The notes under the pieces: generated by a model
The model's database searches: none
Seen by the model: the letters and a program-made list of their open reading frames with translations, nothing else
Told to the model about the DNA's origin: nothing
From: Pseudonocardia sp.
GTDB lineage: Bacteria; Actinomycetota; Actinomycetes; Mycobacteriales; Pseudonocardiaceae
Length of the DNA: 34,082 bases
Direction of reading: 5' to 3'
Assembly: GCA_025465235.1 (NCBI GenBank)
Contig: JAODNO010000729.1
Coordinates: 1 to 34,082 of the forward strand
Part shown: positions 1 through 8,404 of the stretch, one piece after another
Layout: each line of letters begins with the position of its first letter
Position numbering within the stretch: the first letter of the stretch is position 1
Translations under genes and position numbers: made by a program

Positions 1-12
1 CCTCTCCTGACC

Positions 13-582
13 ATGGCACCACCACCCGTCCGCTCCAGGCCGCCGCTGCCGGTCGTGATCGCGATCGTGATCCCGCTGATCTTCGCTGTGGTGGTGGCCG
101 CGATATCCATCACCATGCGGGGTCGCGGGGCCCCCGTACCCTCACTCCCGGACACCACCCCGCTCGCGGTCGTGCCCGTCGACGCACCCGATGCGGCGGG
201 CCCGGACTGCACGACCCTGCTTGCCGCGCTCCCCACCGACCTGTCCGCAGCGGGCGGCACTCTGCACGAACGGCCGCTGGCCGATCCGGCCCCGCCCGGG
301 GTCCGGGCCTGGGCGGCCGCGCCCCAACCGGTCGTGCTGCGCTGCGGGCTCCCGCGCCCGGTCGAGCTGACCCCGACCGCGGCGCTCCTCGAGGTCAACG
401 GGGTGCGCTGGCTGAAGCTCGACGACGGGGTGCCCGACCCGGACCTGGCGACCTACGTGGCCGTGGACCGTCCGGTCTACGTGGTGCTCACCGCACCGTT
501 GGACGCCGGTAGCGGCCCGCTCCAGCAGGTCTCCGACCTCGTGCGCAACGGCCTGCCTGCCACCCAGGTGAAGGTGCGCTAG
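13..582 (+). CDS. DUF3515-like membrane-anchored protein
   Basis: ORF with one N-terminal TM segment and a secreted Cys-containing domain; located near ddl as commonly seen for DUF3515 proteins in Actinobacteria. Confidence 0.7.
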   Translation: MAPPPVRSRPPLPVVIAIVIPLIFAVVVAAISITMRGRGAPVPSLPDTTPLAVVPVDAPDAAGPDCTTLLAALPTDLSAAGGTLHERPLADPAPPGVRAWAAAPQPVVLRCGLPRPVELTPTAALLEVNGVRWLKLDDGVPDPDLATYVAVDRPVYVVLTAPLDAGSGPLQQVSDLVRNGLPATQVKVR

Positions 583-586
583 CAGA

Positions 587-605
587 ATTTGTTAGCCGCA
601 TCTAC
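587..605. promoter_or_regulatory. candidate DtxR/MntR-family operator overlapping the regulator promoter
   Basis: ATTTGTTAGCCGCATCTAC matches about 12/19 of the DtxR-type box TTAGGTTAGCCTAACCTAA and overlaps a TACCAT -10-like hexamer (603-608) 8 nt before the ATG at 617. Confidence 0.35.
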
Positions 606-616
606 CATCGTCCTTC

Positions 617-1291
617 ATGGTGACTATGTCCCGGGCGACCGAGGACTACCTCAAGGCGATCTACCACCTCGCCCACCGCGGAGAGCCGGTCACCACGGGC
701 TTGCTGGCCCACGAGCTCGGCGTCTCCTCACCGTCGGTCTCGTCGATGGTCAAGCGGCTGGAGGACGGGGAGCTGCTCACCCGCCCGGATCACCGGTCGC
801 TGCACCTCACCGACAGCGGCGAACGGGCAGCGCTGCGGGTGGTGCGCCGGCACCGGCTGCTGGAGACCTTTCTCGCCCGCATGCTCGACGTGCCGTGGGA
901 CGAGGTGCACGCCGAGGCCGAACTCCTGGAGCACGCCCTGTCCGACGGGCTCGAGGAGCGCATCGACGCCGCTCTCGGCCACCCCACACACGACCCGCAC
1001 GGTGACCCCATCCCCCCGCGCCACGGCCCGCACGAGGAGGACTGGGGCGAGGCGCTGGCCACCGTGCCGCCAGGCAGTCGGTTCCGGGTGGAGCGCGTCT
1101 CGGATCGCGACAGCGCAGCTCTGCGGTACCTCGGCGAACTCGGGGTGTTCCCCGGGGTCGTCATCACCGTCGACGAGCAGGCGCCGTTCGGCGGGCCGCG
1201 GTGGGTGCGGATCGGTGACGACCGGCACCCGCTGGGCGGGCCACTCACGCAGTTGGTGCACGGGCACGTCGTGGGTCCGGCCACCCCGTGA
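617..1291 (+). CDS. mntR: metal-dependent transcriptional regulator, DtxR/MntR family (HTH, dimerization and FeoA/SH3-like domains)
   Basis: RATEDYLKAIYHLAHRGEPVTTGLLAHELGVSSPSVSSMVKRLEDGELL is typical DtxR-family HTH; overlaps the Nramp gene by GTGA. Confidence 0.9.
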   Translation: MVTMSRATEDYLKAIYHLAHRGEPVTTGLLAHELGVSSPSVSSMVKRLEDGELLTRPDHRSLHLTDSGERAALRVVRRHRLLETFLARMLDVPWDEVHAEAELLEHALSDGLEERIDAALGHPTHDPHGDPIPPRHGPHEEDWGEALATVPPGSRFRVERVSDRDSAALRYLGELGVFPGVVITVDEQAPFGGPRWVRIGDDRHPLGGPLTQLVHGHVVGPATP

Positions 1292-2550
1292 CGGCCACGA
1301 AGGGCACGGTGCCGAGCGTCGACGAGATCCGGGCGCGCGGTGGGCTGCGGAGCCGGCTCGCGTTCTTCGGCCCGGCGATCGTCGCCGCGATCGCCTACGT
1401 CGATCCCGGCAACTTCGCCACGAACTTCTCGGCCGGTGCCCAGTTCGGCTACCTGCTGCTGTGGGTGATCGTCGCCGCCAACCTGCTCGCCATGCTCATC
1501 CAGACGCTGTCCGCGAAGCTCGGGCTCGCCACCGGGCGGAACCTTCCGGAGATGTGCCGCGAGCAGTTCCCGCGCCCGGTGACGCGCGTGATGTGGGTGC
1601 AGGCCGAGCTCGTGGCCGTCGCCACCGACCTTGCCGAGGTGATCGGCGGCGCCATCGCGCTGAACCTGCTGTTCGGGATCCCGCTGCTCACCGGCGGGGT
1701 GATCACCGGAATCGTCGCGTTCGCGCTGCTCGGCCTGCAGGCCAGGGGCTACCGCCCGTTCGAGCTGGCCATCGCGGGGCTGTTCGGCGTCATCCTGCTC
1801 GGGTTCCTCAGCACGGTGCTGCGTATCGGCATCAACGCGGGTGACGCCGCTGCCGGGCTCGTCCCCCGCTTCGAGGGCACCGACAGCCTGCTGCTGGCCA
1901 CCGGGATCCTCGGCGCCACCGTCATGCCGCACGTCATCTACCTGCACTCCGCGCTCACGAACGCCCGGATCCCGGCCACGTCCGTCAGCGACCGCCGGTT
2001 CCTGCTCCGCTACCAGCAGATCGACGTCCTGGTCGGGATGGGACTGGCCGGCCTGGTCAACGCGTCCATGCTGCTGATCTCCGCGGCGTTGTTCTTCGGC
2101 ACCGACGTGCCGGGCACCGACACCCTGGACGGCGTCTACGCGGGGCTGGCGCGAGTCCTGGACCAACCCGCGGCGTTCGCCTTCGCACTGGCTCTGCTGG
2201 CCTCGGGCTTCGCCTCGTCGGGGGTGGGCACCTACGCCGGGCAGGTGGTGATGCAGGGTTTCATCCGGCGCCGGATACCGCTGCTGCTGCGCAGACTCCT
2301 CACCATCACCCCTGCGCTCGTCGTGCTGGGTGTCGGCTGGGACCCCACCAGAGCGCTCGTGCTCTCCCAGGTGGTGCTGTCGTTCGGCATCCCGTTCGCG
2401 CTGGTGCCCCTGGTACTGCTCACCCGCCGCCCCGACGTGATGGCCGAGCTCGTCAACCGCAAACTCACCACCGCGGTCGCGGGGCTGGCCGCGGCGGTGA
2501 TCATCGCGCTCAACGCCTTCCTGATCTACCGGACCGTCACCGGGGGCTGA
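1288..2550 (+). CDS. mntH: Nramp family divalent metal (Mn2+) transporter
   Basis: DPGNFATN (TM1) and MPHVIYLHSAL (TM6) Nramp motifs; coupled to the DtxR-type regulator. Confidence 0.93.
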   Translation: MTATKGTVPSVDEIRARGGLRSRLAFFGPAIVAAIAYVDPGNFATNFSAGAQFGYLLLWVIVAANLLAMLIQTLSAKLGLATGRNLPEMCREQFPRPVTRVMWVQAELVAVATDLAEVIGGAIALNLLFGIPLLTGGVITGIVAFALLGLQARGYRPFELAIAGLFGVILLGFLSTVLRIGINAGDAAAGLVPRFEGTDSLLLATGILGATVMPHVIYLHSALTNARIPATSVSDRRFLLRYQQIDVLVGMGLAGLVNASMLLISAALFFGTDVPGTDTLDGVYAGLARVLDQPAAFAFALALLASGFASSGVGTYAGQVVMQGFIRRRIPLLLRRLLTITPALVVLGVGWDPTRALVLSQVVLSFGIPFALVPLVLLTRRPDVMAELVNRKLTTAVAGLAAAVIIALNAFLIYRTVTGG

Positions 2551-2564
2551 CGACGCGCAGATGC

Positions 2565-3677
2565 TCAGCGCAGACCGGTGCCGCGCGCGATGGCCGTTTC
2601 CACGAGTGTCGTGAGCAGGGCCGGGTAGTCGATCCCCGTCACGGCCCACGCGCGGGGGAACATCGAGATCGGGGTGAAGCCGGGCATCGTGTTGACCTCG
2701 TTGATGGTCAGCTCCCCCGCAGGCCCGACGAAGAAGTCGACGCGCGCCAGACCCTGACCGTCGAGCGCCCGGAACGCAGCCACGGCCATCTCCCGCAGCC
2801 GGTCGGAAACCGCGTCGTCCAACTTGGCCGGGATGTCGAACTCGCAGACGTCGTCGAGGTACTTGGCCTCGAAGTCGTAGAACTCCGGGGTGCTACCGCC
2901 GGCGCCCGTGCCGACGATACGGATCTCGGCGGGCACGCTCGCCCGCACCGTCCCGTCCGGGAACTCGAGCACGCCGCACTCCACCTCGCGGCCGACGATT
3001 GCGGCCTCCACCAGCACCTTCGGGTCGTGCTCTCGGGCGAGGGCGATCGCGCCATCGAGTGCGGCCCAGTCGGTGACCCGGGTGATCCCCACCGACGACC
3101 CCGCCCGCGCGGGCTTCACGAACACCGGCAGCCCGAGCCGGTCACGCTGCTCGGACGTCAGCGTGGCGGTGTCCGGTCGCAGCACCACCAGGTCGCCGAC
3201 GGGCAGACCCTCGGCCGCCAGCAGCTTCTTGGCGAACTCCTTGTCCATCCCCGCTGCGCTCGCGAGGACCCCCGCCCCGACGTACGGCACGCCCGCCATC
3301 TCCAGCAGGCCCTGGATCGTGCCGTCCTCGCCGAAAGGGCCGTGCAGCACCGGGAAGACCACCTCGACGCCGGAGAAGACCTCGCCCGCCCGGTCGGGAT
3401 CGAGGACGACGAGCCCGCCTCGCGTCGGGTCGCCGGGCAGGGCCAGCGCCGTGCGCGACCCGTCGACGGACGGGAGCACGCGATCGGAGATCGCCAGCTC
3501 TCGGGGGTCGTCGGTGCCGAGCACCCAGGCCCCGGTCGTGGTGATCCCGACCGGCACGACCTCGAAGCGCTCCCGGTCGAGATGCGAGAGCACCGACCCG
3601 GCGGAGATGCAGGAGATCGCGTGCTCGCTGCTGCGCCCGCCGAACACCACGGCCACCCGCACCTTGTCCCCGCTCAT
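2565..3677 (-). CDS. ddl: D-alanine--D-alanine ligase
   Basis: [67 protein letters not shown]-grasp Ddl signatures. Confidence 0.96.
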   Translation of the reverse strand: MSGDKVRVAVVFGGRSSEHAISCISAGSVLSHLDRERFEVVPVGITTTGAWVLGTDDPRELAISDRVLPSVDGSRTALALPGDPTRGGLVVLDPDRAGEVFSGVEVVFPVLHGPFGEDGTIQGLLEMAGVPYVGAGVLASAAGMDKEFAKKLLAAEGLPVGDLVVLRPDTATLTSEQRDRLGLPVFVKPARAGSSVGITRVTDWAALDGAIALAREHDPKVLVEAAIVGREVECGVLEFPDGTVRASVPAEIRIVGTGAGGSTPEFYDFEAKYLDDVCEFDIPAKLDDAVSDRLREMAVAAFRALDGQGLARVDFFVGPAGELTINEVNTMPGFTPISMFPRAWAVTGIDYPALLTTLVETAIARGTGLR

Positions 3678-3813
3678 GGCGCCCGAGAGTAGGCGGAGTG
3701 GGCCGGCCGGGCAGACGGGGGCTCCCGCGAGCTAGGCGCAGATCGCGATCAAGTACGCGCTGGGGACGCTGCCGCTTCCCGAGCCGCCCCACGACTACGT
3801 GACATCGCGCAGG

Positions 3814-4710
3814 TCACGCGCCGAAGCGCTGCTCGAGGTCGCCGATCTCGGGCAGGCCGATGAAGTCGGTGAACTCGCCGAACGTCGGCAGCCCCTGGAG
3901 CGCCGCCGCCGGGATGCCGTCCGCCTTGAGCGTCGCCAGCAGGGACCGGATCCCGGCCGTCGCGGCGAGCAGGGTGCCGATCGGGTACAGCACGAGCGCG
4001 AACCCGAGCTCGGCGATCCGGTCCAACGGGAGCGGCGGGGTGCGGCCGCCCTCGGCCCAGTTGAAGACGAGCGGAGCCACGCCCGTGAGCTCCTGTGCGA
4101 CCCGCGCGATATCGACCTCGCTGGTCGGCGCCTCGACGAACAGCAGGTCGGCTCCCGCCTCGGCATAGGCCTTCGCCCGCGTGATCGCCGCATCCAAGCC
4201 CTCGACGCCTGCGGCGTCGGTACGGGCGATGAGCACGAGGTCGGGGTCGCGGCGGGCGGTCACGGCGGCGCGGATCTTGCCGACCATCTCGTCGGCGGGG
4301 ATCACCGCCTTGCCGCTCACGTGCCCGCATTTCTTCGGCATCACCTGGTCCTCGAGGTGGATCCCGGCTACGCCTGCCTGTTCGTAGGCCTGGACCGTGC
4401 GCAGCACGTTGATCGCGTTGCCGTAGCCGGTGTCGGCGTCCGCGATCACCGGCACGTCCACCGCGGCGACCATCCGCCGGGCGTTGTCGATCATCTCGGC
4501 GCCGGAGAGCAGCCCCACGTCCGGCCGTCCGATGAGGGAGGCCGTGGTGCCGAACCCGGTCATGTAGACGGCATCGAACCCGGCCTCTTCCACCAGTCGC
4601 GCCGAGAGCGCGTCATACGCCCCTGGCGCAAGCAGCGGGCCCGATCCGTCCGCCAGCAGCTCGCGCAACCGGGACCGAGGCGCGCTCGGCCCCCGCAACA
4701 GCTCTCCCAC
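3814..4710 (-). CDS. isocitrate lyase/PEP mutase family protein
   Basis: VIADADTGYGNAINVLRTVQAYEQAGVAGIHLEDQVMPKKCGH; GTG start at 4710 with GGAAGGT Shine-Dalgarno. Confidence 0.88.
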   Translation of the reverse strand: MGELLRGPSAPRSRLRELLADGSGPLLAPGAYDALSARLVEEAGFDAVYMTGFGTTASLIGRPDVGLLSGAEMIDNARRMVAAVDVPVIADADTGYGNAINVLRTVQAYEQAGVAGIHLEDQVMPKKCGHVSGKAVIPADEMVGKIRAAVTARRDPDLVLIARTDAAGVEGLDAAITRAKAYAEAGADLLFVEAPTSEVDIARVAQELTGVAPLVFNWAEGGRTPPLPLDRIAELGFALVLYPIGTLLAATAGIRSLLATLKADGIPAAALQGLPTFGEFTDFIGLPEIGDLEQRFGA

Positions 4711-4774
4711 GTGTGACCTTCCGCTCTGTGTATCCGAGAGGTGAGAAGTACCGCATGTACCCGCCGAAGAGTGC

Positions 4775-5743
4775 CTACCAGACCCGCAGCAGTGCTTCGG
4801 CGCCGTCGGCCAGCTCCCGGACGATTTTGGCCGCGGGCTGCACCGCCGTGACCAGTTGCACGCCCTGCCCCGCGTAGAGGGCCATGGCGTGGACCTCGCC
4901 GCGCACGTCGCGGTGCGGTGGCAGCCCGGCGCGCACGGGCAGAGGCGTCTCCGCTCCCGCTGCGAGCAGCGTGCCGACGGTGGCGCCGTCCATCGCGTCG
5001 ACGGCCTCGATCGCCGAGCGCAGGACCCTGGCCCGAGGCAGGGTGGCGCACATCGGGCAGACCGCGAAGCCGTCGGTGATCGCGGTGCTGTCCGGACCGG
5101 CGGCGAGCAGGGCGAGTACGTACTCGGGGTGGGCCCCTGACTCCTCGGACGCCACGAACCGCGTGCCGAGCCGCACGCCGGCCGCTCCTGCCGCGAGCAC
5201 GGCCGCCATCGCCCTGGGCTCGACGATGCCACCGGCGGCGAGAACCGGGATGTCGATGGCACGCAGGACGGAGGCCAACAGCGACAGCAGCGGTGTGTCG
5301 CCGCGGATGTGCCCGCCCGCCTCGGTGCCCTGCACCGTCACCACATCGACCCCGGCCTCGGCGGCGAGCACCGCGTCGGGCAGCGACCCGACCTGCCAGT
5401 TGACGAGCGCGCCGCCCTCGTGTGCGACGTCGACGAGGCGCCGGTCGGGCCGGTTCCAGAAGAAGTCGACCATGCGCACCCTCGTGGCCGCCACGGCGAC
5501 GGCCGTCGGATCGACCGGCTCGGTGACGAAGTTGGCCGCGAGTACCCCTGCGCCGGCGGCGACCAGGGCGTCCAGCTGGGCGGCGAGATCGCGGGTGTCG
5601 ATCCCGGGCGGCGCACTCACCGAGCCGACACCGCCGGCGCGGGCGACGGCGAGCGTCAGGGCCGGCGGGGAGATCGCGCCCATCGGCGCCTGCTGGATCG
5701 GCACCTCACATCCGACGAGCTCGGTGAACGCGGTGCTGAGCAC
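4775..5743 (-). CDS. nitronate monooxygenase / NPD-like FMN oxidoreductase
   Basis: ELVGCEVPIQQAPMGAISPPALTLAVARAGGVGSV and VQGTEAGGHIRGD; GTG start at 5743 preceded by AGGAGG. Confidence 0.87.
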   Translation of the reverse strand: MLSTAFTELVGCEVPIQQAPMGAISPPALTLAVARAGGVGSVSAPPGIDTRDLAAQLDALVAAGAGVLAANFVTEPVDPTAVAVAATRVRMVDFFWNRPDRRLVDVAHEGGALVNWQVGSLPDAVLAAEAGVDVVTVQGTEAGGHIRGDTPLLSLLASVLRAIDIPVLAAGGIVEPRAMAAVLAAGAAGVRLGTRFVASEESGAHPEYVLALLAAGPDSTAITDGFAVCPMCATLPRARVLRSAIEAVDAMDGATVGTLLAAGAETPLPVRAGLPPHRDVRGEVHAMALYAGQGVQLVTAVQPAAKIVRELADGAEALLRVW

Positions 5744-5877
5744 GGTGCCTCCTGGTCGATGCGGCCGCGTCCGATGATGGCCCGATCGCCCCGACGGAGC
5801 GAGTCCCGGTCGCGAGTTGTCCACAGGTTCCACGAAACGGGCCCGGTGGACGGGAGCCCACCGTCACCCTCGTGGGC

Positions 5878-6291
5878 ATGTCGATCCCGAATGCCGCGGA
5901 CGCCCCGCCCCTACTCACCGAGCACGACGTGCTCCATCGCGTCAGGCAACTGGTCGGCCCGGCCTCCGCCGTCCGTCAGCTCTGGATCATGTTCGTCGAC
6001 GGGGACAGCCGGCAGGCGCCGGTCATCGTGCCCATCGCCGACATACCGCGCCGCCCGCAGGCCGGCACGCTCGACGGTCTCGCGCGGATCCTGGCCGGGC
6101 TGCGCGAGGGCTTGGCCACCGACGTCGGCCCGGGCTCGGTGATCCTCACGCTCGAACGCGTCGGCACCGACGAGGCGCTGCCGGCCGACGACGAGTGGGC
6201 CGGCGCGCTGGCGGCCACCTGCGAGCGCGCCGGGATGGCGCTGCGCGGCGTCTTCCTCAGTACCGACGGCGGCGTGCGCCGGCTCGGGTGA
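5878..6291 (+). CDS. hypothetical protein
   Basis: GC-rich codon-biased ORF; ATG at 5878 preceded by CACCCT-N7. Confidence 0.65.
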   Translation: MSIPNAADAPPLLTEHDVLHRVRQLVGPASAVRQLWIMFVDGDSRQAPVIVPIADIPRRPQAGTLDGLARILAGLREGLATDVGPGSVILTLERVGTDEALPADDEWAGALAATCERAGMALRGVFLSTDGGVRRLG

Positions 6292-6327
6292 CGGGCGGTG
6301 CCTGCCGCGGGGTGCCAGACTCGGGCG

Positions 6328-6774
6328 GTGGACGCACCCGATCTCGACCCCATCCGCCGCATCGTCCCCCGGGAGCACGGGCTGGCGAGCGTCAGCGTCG
6401 TTCGGGCCGACGGGACCCCGCACTCCTCGTTGGTCAACGCGGGTGTGCTCGACCATCCGATCACGGGTCGGCCGGTGGTCGGCTACGTCACCTACGGCCC
6501 GGTCAAGCTGCGCAACCTGCGGGTGCGCCCGGCCACGTCGGTGCTCTGGCGGGCGGGGTGGCAGTGGGCGGGCGTCGACGGCGTCAGCGAGCTGATCGGG
6601 CCCGACGACCCGGCCGACGGGATCGATGCTGAGGGCCTGCGGCTGTTGCTGCGGGCCGTGTTCACGGGCGCGGGCGGCACCCATGACGACTGGGACACCT
6701 ACGACCGCGTGATGCGCGATGAGCGCCGGGTGGCGGTGCTGATCGAGCCACAGCGGCTCTACGGCAACTCCTGA
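6328..6774 (+). CDS. pyridoxamine 5'-phosphate oxidase-fold (PPOX/F420-type) protein
   Basis: GLASVSVVRADGTPHSSLVNAGVLDHPITGRPVVGYVTYGPVKLRNLRVRPATSVLW split-barrel pattern. Confidence 0.78.
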   Translation: MDAPDLDPIRRIVPREHGLASVSVVRADGTPHSSLVNAGVLDHPITGRPVVGYVTYGPVKLRNLRVRPATSVLWRAGWQWAGVDGVSELIGPDDPADGIDAEGLRLLLRAVFTGAGGTHDDWDTYDRVMRDERRVAVLIEPQRLYGNS

Positions 6775-7226
6775 TCCCGCGCTCCTGCCATCCCCCGGAT
6801 CCGCTCGGCCTGCGCCAGCTGCAGTGCCCGGCCGCGCTCGAGGAAGTCGGCGATCACCTCGAGCTCGGCCGCCGTGAAGCGATGCAGCTCGGCCACCCCC
6901 GCCTCACCGACGGGCCCGTAGATCAGCTTCGCCTGCTCCCGGGCCGACGGCGTCAGCTCGACGACGGCGCGCCTGCGGTCGTCAGGATCGCGCTCTCGCG
7001 TGAGGTGGCCGCGAGCCACGAGCCGCTGGATGGCCGCGGTGGCCGCGGCGGGGCTGAGTGCCACGGCGTCGGCCACCTGCCCCGCGGTGAGCGCCCCCTC
7101 CACCACCGCGCCGAGGATGCGCAGATCCGTGCGGCTGACGCCGAGCAGGGCGTCGCGCTGCGTGAGGTGAGCGATCCCGACCTCCGCCGAGCGGTGATGC
7201 GCGCCTTCCCGACCGAGGTGCCGCAC
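6759..7226 (-). CDS. MarR family transcriptional regulator (N-terminus uncertain)
   Basis: LTAGQVADAVALSPAAATAAIQRLVARGHLTRERDPDDRRRAVVELT is a MarR wHTH; the N-terminal 20 or so residues look atypical. Confidence 0.83.
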   Translation of the reverse strand: MRHLGREGAHHRSAEVGIAHLTQRDALLGVSRTDLRILGAVVEGALTAGQVADAVALSPAAATAAIQRLVARGHLTRERDPDDRRRAVVELTPSAREQAKLIYGPVGEAGVAELHRFTAAELEVIADFLERGRALQLAQAERIRGMAGARDQELP

Positions 7227-7343
7227 GGGGTGGAGTTCTTCGTGCGCATCGGGCTCGTCGAACGAGCCGACGCCGCGCGGTTCGCCGCCGCGGCCGAGCG
7301 GGTGGCCGCCTTCGAGCTCTGCGACACCCCGGCTCGACCGTGA
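7160..7343 (+). pseudogene. possible orphan 3' coding remnant
   Basis: LRRAVMRAFPTEVPHGVEFFVRIGLVERADAARFAAAAERVAAFELCDTPARP* reads like a protein C-terminus with no N-terminal part of its own; upstream the frame runs antisense through MarR. Confidence 0.4.
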
Positions 7344-7388
7344 CGCGAGGACCCTTCGCGGGTCAGGCCCGAGCGTCGCTACAGCTGC

Positions 7389-8309
7389 TCAGCCGCGGGT
7401 CAGCAGCGAGCGCGCGAAGAATGCCAGGTTGGCCGGGCGCTCGCCGAGCCTGCGCATGAAATAGCCGAACCATTCGGTGCCGTAGGGCAGGTAGACGCGC
7501 ACGCGCAGCCCCTCGGCCGCGAGCTCGGACTGCGCGCGGGGCCGGACGCCGTAGAGCATCTGGAGCTCGTAGTCGTCGGCCGTGCGCCCGTGCCGCTCGG
7601 CCAGGTAGCGCGCGATCTCGACCAGTCGCGGGTCGTGGGTGGCCACCATCGGCAGGCCATCGCCCGCCATCAGGACCTTCAAGCACCGGACGAACGAGCG
7701 ATCGACCTCCCCGCGACGGAACGCGGCCGACGCCGGCTCGTCGTAGGCGCCCTTGCACAGTCGCACCCGCGAGCCCGAGCCTGCGAGCGCGCGGCAGTCG
7801 CCCTCGGTACGGCGCAGCTGCGCCTGGAGCACGGCGCCGACCCACGGATGGTCGACGCGGAGGTCGCGCACGATCCCGAGCGTCGAGTCGGTGGTGGTGT
7901 GGTCCTCCATGTCGACGGTGACGGTCGTGCCCGCCGCGGCGGCCGACTCGCAGATCTGACGCGCCGACTCGAGCGCGATCTTGTCCGCGTCGACCGCGAG
8001 GCTCTGGCCGAGCGCGGAGAGCTTCACCGACACCTCCACGCGGTCGGCGAGGCCCTCGTCTCCCAGCCGCTCCAACAGCGTCCGGTAGGCGGCCACGGTC
8101 GCGTCGGCCTGCGCGCGGTCGGTGGTGTCCTCGCCGAGGTGGTCGACGGTCACGAGCCGGTCGGCGGTGATCCGGCGAGCAGCCGTGAGGGCGTCCTCCA
8201 CGGTCGTGCCCGCCACGAAGCGGTTCACCAGCGGGTCGAGCGGCCCGGCCTCGACGGCGGCACGGACGGCCCGGGATCGGGAGGCGGCGAGCAGGGCGCT
8301 CCGAAGCAT
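7389..8309 (-). CDS. proline dehydrogenase
   Basis: VSVKLSALGQSLAVD, RLCKGAYDEPA, YELQMLYGVRP, RVYLPYGTEWFGYFMRRLGERPANLAFF: ProDH motifs; ATG 8309. Confidence 0.94.
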   Translation of the reverse strand: MLRSALLAASRSRAVRAAVEAGPLDPLVNRFVAGTTVEDALTAARRITADRLVTVDHLGEDTTDRAQADATVAAYRTLLERLGDEGLADRVEVSVKLSALGQSLAVDADKIALESARQICESAAAAGTTVTVDMEDHTTTDSTLGIVRDLRVDHPWVGAVLQAQLRRTEGDCRALAGSGSRVRLCKGAYDEPASAAFRRGEVDRSFVRCLKVLMAGDGLPMVATHDPRLVEIARYLAERHGRTADDYELQMLYGVRPRAQSELAAEGLRVRVYLPYGTEWFGYFMRRLGERPANLAFFARSLLTRG

Positions 8310-8339
8310 GCGCAGGACCGTAGATCGCGCCCGCACCCG

Positions 8340-8353
8340 TCGGACTTGTCCGA
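8340..8353. promoter_or_regulatory. palindrome TCGGAC-TT-GTCCGA in the ProDH/PucR divergent promoter region
   Basis: Perfect 6+6 inverted repeat; overlaps the expected -35 positions of both divergent promoters (ProDH -10-like TACGGT at 8322-8317, PucR -10-like TAAGGT at 8359-8364). Confidence 0.5.
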
Positions 8354-8404
8354 TCAGATAAGGTTCGGGCACTCCGCTCGTCCGAGCCGACGATGAGGCC
8401 GCAC

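Noticed and set aside
790-2649. 619-aa minus-strand ORF antisense to mntR/mntH
   Set aside because: Composition (Arg/Gln/His/Asp-rich, no domains) is typical of a GC-rich antisense frame; the plus-strand genes explain the region.
3735-3800. Plus-strand stretch AQIAIKYALGTLPLPEPPHDYVTSRR between ddl and the PEP-mutase gene, reading like a coding remnant
   Set aside because: Too short and no recognised family; cannot be distinguished from chance in GC-rich DNA without a search.
5817-5825. Perfect Streptomyces-type DnaA box TTGTCCACA in the 5744-5877 intergenic region
   Set aside because: Single isolated copy; no cluster, AT-rich unwinding element or replication genes, so no origin claim is made.
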